From: a virus
DNA length: 22,241 nt
Virus record (IMG/VR): IMGVR_UViG_3300007960_004291
Span: 1-22,241 of that record
Direction: 5' to 3' (one strand)
Position numbers and translations under genes: made by a program. Under the pieces are notes generated by a model. It saw nothing but the letters and a program-made list of their open reading frames with translations. It did no database searches and was not told where the DNA came from. Shown piece after piece: positions 9,721 to 16,079 of the stretch (positions are counted from its first letter, which is position 1; every line of letters starts with the position of its first letter).

Positions 9721-10341
9721 ATGAGATTTTCCGATTTGAACAGTATTAAAGGACACCTTGAAGTTTATAAGGTGTTTAAGGATGGAACTGAAGAGTTACA
9801 CTACAGCGAGAAAAACGTTATCACTAGTGGCATGGGTGTTACCTTGGCTCACGCTTTCGCTGCAGATGCGGGTTCCGACGTAAGCTCTTTTCAAGCGAAT
9901 TGGATGCAGATTGGCACTGGCGCTTCTACAGTCGCAATTAGGGCAGCTGAGGATGTACAAACTTCATCGCGGGCTGACCTGTTATCTGCCATCCCTGGTT
10001 CTCAGTATGGGGACGTAAACACTATCGGTCTTCACGTGTCTGCGCTTACGTATATGACCTCTGCAGGAACTACTGCGACCAGTAATTTTGTTAAGATTCC
10101 TCCTGCGTTTGTCCACCGGATATCAGACCGCAAAGTAATGTGGCGACTTATTTTAAACGACAGCGCATGTAATATTCCAGATACGGCTAGTGGGGGAGCG
10201 TTGTGCGAGGTGGCTATATTCTCGAATAATCCTCGACAACAAACTCCTCAAGAACTATACATGATTGCATATCGAGCTTTTGCTAATATTGTTAAAACAA
10301 ACGAATTCACCTTGGACTTCAGGTGGACTATTGAATTCTAA
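9721..10341 (+). CDS. Small tail-fibre/baseplate-periphery protein with the classic F-x-L-x-F-x-W-x-I-x-F ending
   Basis: A 206-residue protein with the architecture of small fibre-associated phage proteins. An opening beta-strand (GHLEVYKVFKDG) is followed by NVITSGMG (32-39), a MQIGTGAS strand-turn (62-69), a middle with F-V-K-I-P-P-A-F and W-R-L-I-L-N-D, a G-G-A-L-C-E-V-A-I-F strand, and the ending KTNEFTLDFRWTIEF (192-206). Proteins of this type usually sit at the tip of a baseplate arm or fibre, or connect fibres to it. It is a compact version of the 1562-residue protein just upstream, whose two ends align with its two ends. The gap to the upstream stop is one base; its own stop overlaps the next ATG (TAATG). 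The fold assignment is from motifs; the precise virion position is unknown. Confidence 0.7.
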   Translation: MRFSDLNSIKGHLEVYKVFKDGTEELHYSEKNVITSGMGVTLAHAFAADAGSDVSSFQANWMQIGTGASTVAIRAAEDVQTSSRADLLSAIPGSQYGDVNTIGLHVSALTYMTSAGTTATSNFVKIPPAFVHRISDRKVMWRLILNDSACNIPDTASGGALCEVAIFSNNPRQQTPQELYMIAYRAFANIVKTNEFTLDFRWTIEF

Positions 10342-13300
10342 TGGCTTACAGAAACTTCACATCACTTACAGCAGGGACTTCAACTCATACTGAAGATTTC
10401 CCAAGCATCACTATGTTTGATGCGAGTACGTTCTACAATTGGGAACAAGACAACATTCCTCTGCAACAACTAAAGCAAAGAACGGATACTCTTCTTCGTC
10501 ATGCGGGGTATAACGAAACCGAGAAGCCAACGGGGACTGTAACATATACTCTGTCTAGCTCGGAGGATGCCACGTACGGGATTTATTCCGACATGGGTAA
10601 AATCCTTGACCTTATTCCAAAAAGATTAACCTACCCTATCCTGGTCGAAGTTTGTAAGTACGGTGCTTTAGGCGCGTTTGATTTGGCTGGAATCACCACA
10701 GAAGGTGACGGAAAATTAGAAATCAGAAATAGACTTTTTGCCAAAGGTGCTAGTTCTGTGGTTGCAGGCGTGTCCTCTGTGGCTGCTGGCGCAGAAGGTG
10801 CTAGCAACCTAATAAGCCACGTTGGAGATTCATCCAACACCGATTTTTGGGATTCTCTTACAGGCGTTCAGTCTACTAGATTCTCCCATAACATTTATGA
10901 TTTAGCGCAATGGAATACCAGCGGCTCTAGAGCTTTCCACCAAAGAGGTCCTGATTTAGAAGACGAATCTTTAAATCTATCTGTTTGGGTTGAGGGTGTT
11001 TCCGCTGGGGCTACAAATGCTCTCGGAGTATCCGGTTTCCCCTATGCCAGTGTGCATGACCAGTCAATTGCCACTGCGGACCCCTCTCCTTCTGGTATGA
11101 GCAATAGAAGGACATATTTGGGAGCTGCTAGAGGAGCCGATACTACTAGCCACGTCGCCGCCGGATGCGCGTACGGAAATGTCGCCCATGGAATTACAGT
11201 TAGAGGTTGCCACGGAGATATTAAATTAACTGGCTTCTGTGTTGATGGCTCTAATTATGCGGTCGGCGCTACTTTAAGGCATGTCCGAACTAACGGTATT
11301 GAGGTTGTAGACTCTGATGTTATTTTGGAAAATTGCGCCTCGATGAGGTGTTCTAAAGCTGGAGTATACGTTAAAAACTCAAGCGTTAGCTTTGCCAGTG
11401 GTTTAATTTGCTACCGCAACTATGAGCATGATGGTGGTACTACTGCTAGAGTTACCAGCCACGATAATTATGGAGTTGGGCTTCATGCGGTAAACTCTGA
11501 AGTTTTCTTCGCATCTGTAGACGAAAGCTCCGACGCACTAACCAATGCAGCTCAGCCAAATGAAAAGAGAAACCTTTATAACTTCCATAAAAATGAAATT
11601 GGAATTTTGTTAGAATCTTCCAAACTGCATGGCGGAACTTTATGGCAAGAGACTAATGCGAGCCACCCGAGGAGTCGCGGTGTAGGTTCTGATTATGTAA
11701 CTTCTTTCCTTCAAGTTTACGGCAATAAGACAGGTATGAAGTTGGAAGGTTCTCAAGCGACGTGGTTGGGTATTTTCGACTCGTTCTTAAACCATAACTA
11801 TGGAGTCGACGCTGCAAACTCCACCTTGAACCTCACTCAGTTTACTGTAGAGGATAACGGTTTAACCGGATTTAAATTAGATAACTCTAAACTAGTTTAC
11901 GGTTATTTTGGCGACAAATTAGGTGGGGATACTAATGGTCATTATGGTGATAGCTCTGTAAGTTTTAAACGCTCGTACACCTGCTCTCGCAATGGTCAAA
12001 ACTTGGTGGTTGATAACGGCAGTCGTGTAGTGCCATATCAATGCAACGATGTTAGAACCAACTTAGGGGTATGGGGTGGAGCTGGAGCCAGCATCGCTGG
12101 AGGTAGCAAATCCGAGCTATTCGATTACATGTTCTCTGTGGGAGCCCAAAACGGAACCGGCGCAGATGTCGATGCTTTTGACCTGCCTGCCATTGTAGTA
12201 AAGAATGGCTCTTTCGCTGAGTTTATAGGTTTAGCTTGTGCCGCACAAACTCGATATGCCGCAATTAAAGGGGCATGCGTATCGGTAACTGATAACTCGA
12301 AAGTTGTGTTCAGAGGCACCAGTAAAAGTCGCACTGCTTTAACATGTGTACCTCAAAACGACATGGCTACTGAAGAGTTAGGTCATAGCTGGTATACTGC
12401 TGGAGTTTACGCTGGTAGGAATTCGGTGGTAGAGTTTACCGGACCTACTAAGATTTCAAGGTTCGGCGTGCCAGTTCTTGCTGAAGATGGCTCCACTGCT
12501 TTGTTTGGTCCTCCGACTGTTGAAGGTAGTGAAGTTAAAATGGATATTGACAGATTTAGTTGTAGCTCCGTTCCTGGGGACACTACAAACGATGCGGAGC
12601 ATACTGCCGTGGAAATCCATTCTACCCGCGCTGGCTTAGTGGCAAACAGAAATTCAAACATTAGAATGTTCCACTTGGGAGGCTGGTGCTCAGAGGAGCT
12701 TAGGACTTCTAACTTTTCTACTGATGGGGCTTTCAATTCTAACCACCCAAGGAACCTAGACACTTCACTTTCGTCCTGCACCTCAGGAGGTTCTTTTAGG
12801 TTCTTCCCGAACGGATTCACGAGCGCTTTAGCAACAGAAATTCCCGTAAGGCTAACCTCTGTAGGCAACCACGAGCGCAATGCGGCATTGGCTAACGGGG
12901 TCTCAAACGCAGAAAAAAGGACTAATCTTTCCACTGGAGGCATGTGCGTTCGGGCTGTAGGAAATAGCAACATTGATGTAAATGGTGTTAACTTTGTATT
13001 CGCAGGGGACGCATCTAGTACGTCAGGAGTCTTTTATGACTACTTAGGTACTGACAGGACCGGGCTGGCTGACGCCTACACTGCTAATGGTGGGTCTTGG
13101 TGGAATAACACTGCTCCTACTACTTTAGCATCCCACACTAAATCTGGTTACATGATGGATGCTTCTGCCTTTACTACGTCCTCTATTACGAAGAGTCAGT
13201 TTTTCACTGAGGCGCACAATACGGCGACCAACCCTTTATATAACGCGAGCTCATGGGTCCCGAACATGAACGAGTCCATAAACTCTATTGTTACGGACAA

Positions 13301-14174
13301 GAATCCAATTGTAAACAATGCGTACGCGTCTAACTTAATGATGTGGAACGTGGCAGACACATCCCGAATCCATGTTGCGAACTGCAAACTCAATGGAACT
13401 GACCCAGAGACTGAATGCGCCGCTAAAGGATATCACGGTCCAAGAGGCAAGTGGGCTAACGGTGTCGCGCTAGACTACTACGGAGAAGGCGGACTTGCGA
13501 CTACGTACAATCCTAAATTAAGAACTACAAATGTTGCTAGAGGTCACGAAAACTATGGCATCTTCAGGTTGCTATTAGGTCACCGTGGTCAGTTAAAGTC
13601 TCTAACTGATGTTAGTGCAGGTCCAGGTACTGGAGTAGTAGCTCCAGGATTCCAGTTTGGTGCTGCGATAGACCAAATCAACTCTGCTGGTTACCAAACA
13701 TGGGCTGGTCAAGCTATATGCTTGTCTGCGGCGGATGAGTTCTTAAAATCCGCAGGTCTAGAAGGTGGCACGTATGCCGCGAACTTAGGTGCTGTGTCCG
13801 GAGCTGAAGATGTTTTTGGTCAAGGATGGGCTGCTTCCGCACTTACCCACCCCGCAGGGATACAAGGTTTAATTAGTTCGTATACCGACTCCGAAGGAAA
13901 TGTTAGGACTAATGTTCCGAGTATGCCAATACCTCCATTACATATGGATTGGCAGGGCTATATGAGAAACTTCTTAGATGAGTCAGGTGCTAGTCTATTT
14001 ACCAATGCAAAGCATGCAGCAAACAAGAAAGTTAATGCGGTTTCAATCTACCATTCAACCTCAAATGCTTTCTCTACTGGAGGCGAAGGTCGAGACGCGG
14101 GTGAGGTCGCAACTGCCACGTATGGAGTGGGATGCCGCTCGCTAAACCTGTTTGATTTAGATAGGACATTATAA
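10341..14174 (+). CDS. Parallel beta-helix tail spike / fibre protein with the shared D-N-x-P-L anchor
   Basis: A 1277-residue protein whose N-terminus carries the anchor motif YNWEQDNIPLQQL (D37, N38, P40, L41), shared with the next two proteins and probably used to dock on the baseplate. From about residue 284 (HGITVRG) to about 1030 the sequence is a long series of short rungs of the form hydrophobic-x-N/D-x-S-x-hydrophobic, as in VYVKNSSVSF, AVNSEVFFAS, LDNSKLVYGY and VTDNSKVVF. This is the look of a right-handed parallel beta-helix (pectin-lyase-like fold), the usual body of tail spikes that bind or cleave surface polysaccharide. No catalytic acidic cluster can be assigned by eye, so binding versus depolymerase activity is open. 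The last ~240 residues are Gly/Ala-rich and could form a trimerisation or tip region. Start and stop each overlap the neighbours by one base (TAATG). The host-recognition role is inference. Confidence 0.72.
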   Translation: MAYRNFTSLTAGTSTHTEDFPSITMFDASTFYNWEQDNIPLQQLKQRTDTLLRHAGYNETEKPTGTVTYTLSSSEDATYGIYSDMGKILDLIPKRLTYPILVEVCKYGALGAFDLAGITTEGDGKLEIRNRLFAKGASSVVAGVSSVAAGAEGASNLISHVGDSSNTDFWDSLTGVQSTRFSHNIYDLAQWNTSGSRAFHQRGPDLEDESLNLSVWVEGVSAGATNALGVSGFPYASVHDQSIATADPSPSGMSNRRTYLGAARGADTTSHVAAGCAYGNVAHGITVRGCHGDIKLTGFCVDGSNYAVGATLRHVRTNGIEVVDSDVILENCASMRCSKAGVYVKNSSVSFASGLICYRNYEHDGGTTARVTSHDNYGVGLHAVNSEVFFASVDESSDALTNAAQPNEKRNLYNFHKNEIGILLESSKLHGGTLWQETNASHPRSRGVGSDYVTSFLQVYGNKTGMKLEGSQATWLGIFDSFLNHNYGVDAANSTLNLTQFTVEDNGLTGFKLDNSKLVYGYFGDKLGGDTNGHYGDSSVSFKRSYTCSRNGQNLVVDNGSRVVPYQCNDVRTNLGVWGGAGASIAGGSKSELFDYMFSVGAQNGTGADVDAFDLPAIVVKNGSFAEFIGLACAAQTRYAAIKGACVSVTDNSKVVFRGTSKSRTALTCVPQNDMATEELGHSWYTAGVYAGRNSVVEFTGPTKISRFGVPVLAEDGSTALFGPPTVEGSEVKMDIDRFSCSSVPGDTTNDAEHTAVEIHSTRAGLVANRNSNIRMFHLGGWCSEELRTSNFSTDGAFNSNHPRNLDTSLSSCTSGGSFRFFPNGFTSALATEIPVRLTSVGNHERNAALANGVSNAEKRTNLSTGGMCVRAVGNSNIDVNGVNFVFAGDASSTSGVFYDYLGTDRTGLADAYTANGGSWWNNTAPTTLASHTKSGYMMDASAFTTSSITKSQFFTEAHNTATNPLYNASSWVPNMNESINSIVTDKNPIVNNAYASNLMMWNVADTSRIHVANCKLNGTDPETECAAKGYHGPRGKWANGVALDYYGEGGLATTYNPKLRTTNVARGHENYGIFRLLLGHRGQLKSLTDVSAGPGTGVVAPGFQFGAAIDQINSAGYQTWAGQAICLSAADEFLKSAGLEGGTYAANLGAVSGAEDVFGQGWAASALTHPAGIQGLISSYTDSEGNVRTNVPSMPIPPLHMDWQGYMRNFLDESGASLFTNAKHAANKKVNAVSIYHSTSNAFSTGGEGRDAGEVATATYGVGCRSLNLFDLDRTL
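11363..13385 (+). repeat. Protein-level rung repeat of the beta-helix (x-N-S-x-h-x-h pattern)
   Basis: At least a dozen degenerate copies of a short unit occur in this part of the spike gene. Examples are KNSSVSF, VNSEVFF, ESSKLHG, EGSQATW, ANSTLNL, DNSKLVY, KNGSFAEF, DNSKVVF, RNSVVEF, RNSNIRMF, GNSNIDV and DTSRIHV. The copies are irregularly spaced, often some 20 to 50 residues apart. A polar N-S (or G-S, D-S) turn followed by alternating hydrophobic residues is typical of successive coils of a parallel beta-helix. The repeat is visible in protein only; the DNA copies have diverged. Confidence 0.65.
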
Positions 14175-16078
14175 TGGCAAGAGAACGAATTAATCCAAAT
14201 ATTAGATATTACCTTCCGGGGGACCCCTACTACTATGAAGTAGATAATCTCCCTTTGAAGGATTTACAAGCTAACGATATGTCTCTACAAGAGCAAATCG
14301 ATAACTTAAACACAAGAATAGATAATGTTTTAGATTCGCCTGACCGAGGTGTTTTCACTGAGCTTCTTCCGTATCTCAGCACATCTAGAGATGGGGTGTT
14401 GCGGGTAAAAGATGGTAATTTTATTGCGAGGGTAAACACTAAAGCAGATTTCGAAAATGGCTTGATGGAAAGAAAGTTTGGTTCTGACGCAGACTCGGTT
14501 ACCGTTTCTCTGGAGGACCCAGGCGCAGCCGATATGGCTAGAACTTTAGACGCAGGTCGAACCGGAGCTGAACAATTCGAAGCAAAGTCTTCCGCGAGGA
14601 ATTCTGTGATTGAATATTTGGATGTTCATGAAATTGAAATTCCAACGTTTGATGATAAAGATTTTACCGATAGTGATGCTCCCGACTTCAGGGTCGATTT
14701 GTTGTACATCCAAGCTTCTCCTGGAATGGATGAAACGAACGAGAGAGTACAAAGGTTTGGAAACGTAGAAGACACCGCGAGACTTGGATATGTAAGAGGC
14801 GGGTATTTTAGAGTAGACACCACCTTCCCTGACAGAAACGAAGGTTCCATTTTAAGCTTCGATGGTCTTGATGGTAAGGTTGTAGGCTTGTCTCAAGTAG
14901 ATGTTGTCGGTAGAGCTGCGGGAACTATTCCAGCACCAGACGACATTGTAAACAAATCCCACAAAGATGCCACTACTCCCGCAGGCGCAGTATCTCACAC
15001 TCCGGGTATTTCGACATTGCCTTTGGATGTGTGGGCTGAACAACAACTAGACAACCTTGGGGTTTTCTGTCTCCCTGTTGCGTATATTAGGGTTCCAAGA
15101 GGGTACGTCGCAGGTACTCCCCTTCCTCAAGATAATCTAATCGACATTAGACCGTTCTTCCGTTCTGCTGAACTAACGTTGTCTGAGAGACAAGCGATTG
15201 CCACAGCTCATGCGCCTAGTCTGAGTAATCGTTTTATGACGGTTACCGACCCGGATTATATGCACCTTAAGAATGTTACGGTAAAAGGTTTAGGTACCGC
15301 TGAACAACAAGACCATGAAGGCAGAATCCAAAGTCTGGAAGCTAAAATGCGAGAGCAAGCAGATGTGGAGATATTCCAACCGGTAAATATTGCGTGTATG
15401 GAAGGTCAAGAAACAAAGCCTTTTTACTTAAACCGAGATGAAACCGACGCTGATAAACTATCTGGATTCCGCGACTTTCTTCCTGCTGGCGGAAATGGAA
15501 ACGTCCGTAGAAACAACGAGACCTACAAAAAAACAGTAAGAGCTGTTCGATATAAAGCAGGTCCTGGGCAATGGATGTTGTATACTCAAATATCATTCTT
15601 TATTGCCGACGAAACGAAACCCGCAGCGAGAGGAGCGATTGGAACTGCCACTAATGTACGTGAAGGTGCCGAGTCCAACAATCCTGGAATAGCTATGCCT
15701 TCCGGGTACTACAGACTTAACATATCGGAATTAGGTTATACCGGAGCCGGTGTGGATTCTATTCTTGCCACTCCTCATATGGAAGAGAAGTGGGGTGGGG
15801 ATGCCTGGGCTTTCGACATTATGAGACATTCGGACTATGTCGAGGAGGGAGGCACATCCCTCAATCCTGGGTTTATTGATTTTGATTTTGGATGTAAAGA
15901 CACTTATAAAAGGACGAAGCTTAAAGGTTATCCTGGCTGGAACTTCTGGAGAGGCAATAAGTGGGGTACAGTCGTAGACCAAGAAGGAAGCCTTCGAGTA
16001 AATCTGACCTTGGTAGGTCTTTCCACTACTCCGGACTTGTACTCTGGGGCTGAACTTGCTACCGATGTAGTTTATTAA
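14174..16078 (+). CDS. Fibre/baseplate protein with D-N-x-P-L anchor and DIRP module; tandem paralogue of the next gene
   Basis: A 634-residue structural protein. N-terminal anchor: YYYEVDNLPLKDL (D24, N25, P27, L28), followed by a predicted helix LQEQIDNLNTRIDNVL that could be a short trimeric coiled coil. The middle, about 80-345, contains DFRVDLLYIQ, GTIPAPDDIVN, LPVAYIRVPRG and, at 324, DIRPFFRSAELT followed by SERQAIA. Next comes a short helical segment H-E-G-R-I-Q-S-L-E-A at 381-390. A C-terminal tip domain from about 400 includes ISFFIAD and ISELGYTGAGVDSIL. All these blocks recur in the same order in the 898-residue protein downstream, so the pair arose by duplication. The start overlaps the upstream stop (TAATG), with a weak AGGA just before it. 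The stop is one base before the next ATG. Probable role: baseplate-attached fibre or spike; no enzymatic motif is seen. Confidence 0.68.
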   Translation: MARERINPNIRYYLPGDPYYYEVDNLPLKDLQANDMSLQEQIDNLNTRIDNVLDSPDRGVFTELLPYLSTSRDGVLRVKDGNFIARVNTKADFENGLMERKFGSDADSVTVSLEDPGAADMARTLDAGRTGAEQFEAKSSARNSVIEYLDVHEIEIPTFDDKDFTDSDAPDFRVDLLYIQASPGMDETNERVQRFGNVEDTARLGYVRGGYFRVDTTFPDRNEGSILSFDGLDGKVVGLSQVDVVGRAAGTIPAPDDIVNKSHKDATTPAGAVSHTPGISTLPLDVWAEQQLDNLGVFCLPVAYIRVPRGYVAGTPLPQDNLIDIRPFFRSAELTLSERQAIATAHAPSLSNRFMTVTDPDYMHLKNVTVKGLGTAEQQDHEGRIQSLEAKMREQADVEIFQPVNIACMEGQETKPFYLNRDETDADKLSGFRDFLPAGGNGNVRRNNETYKKTVRAVRYKAGPGQWMLYTQISFFIADETKPAARGAIGTATNVREGAESNNPGIAMPSGYYRLNISELGYTGAGVDSILATPHMEEKWGGDAWAFDIMRHSDYVEEGGTSLNPGFIDFDFGCKDTYKRTKLKGYPGWNFWRGNKWGTVVDQEGSLRVNLTLVGLSTTPDLYSGAELATDVVY

Positions 16079-16079
16079 T

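Noticed and set aside
11363-13385. DNA satellite repeat or CRISPR-like array
   Set aside because: The periodicity exists only in the protein; the DNA units are divergent and irregularly spaced, as expected for beta-helix rungs.
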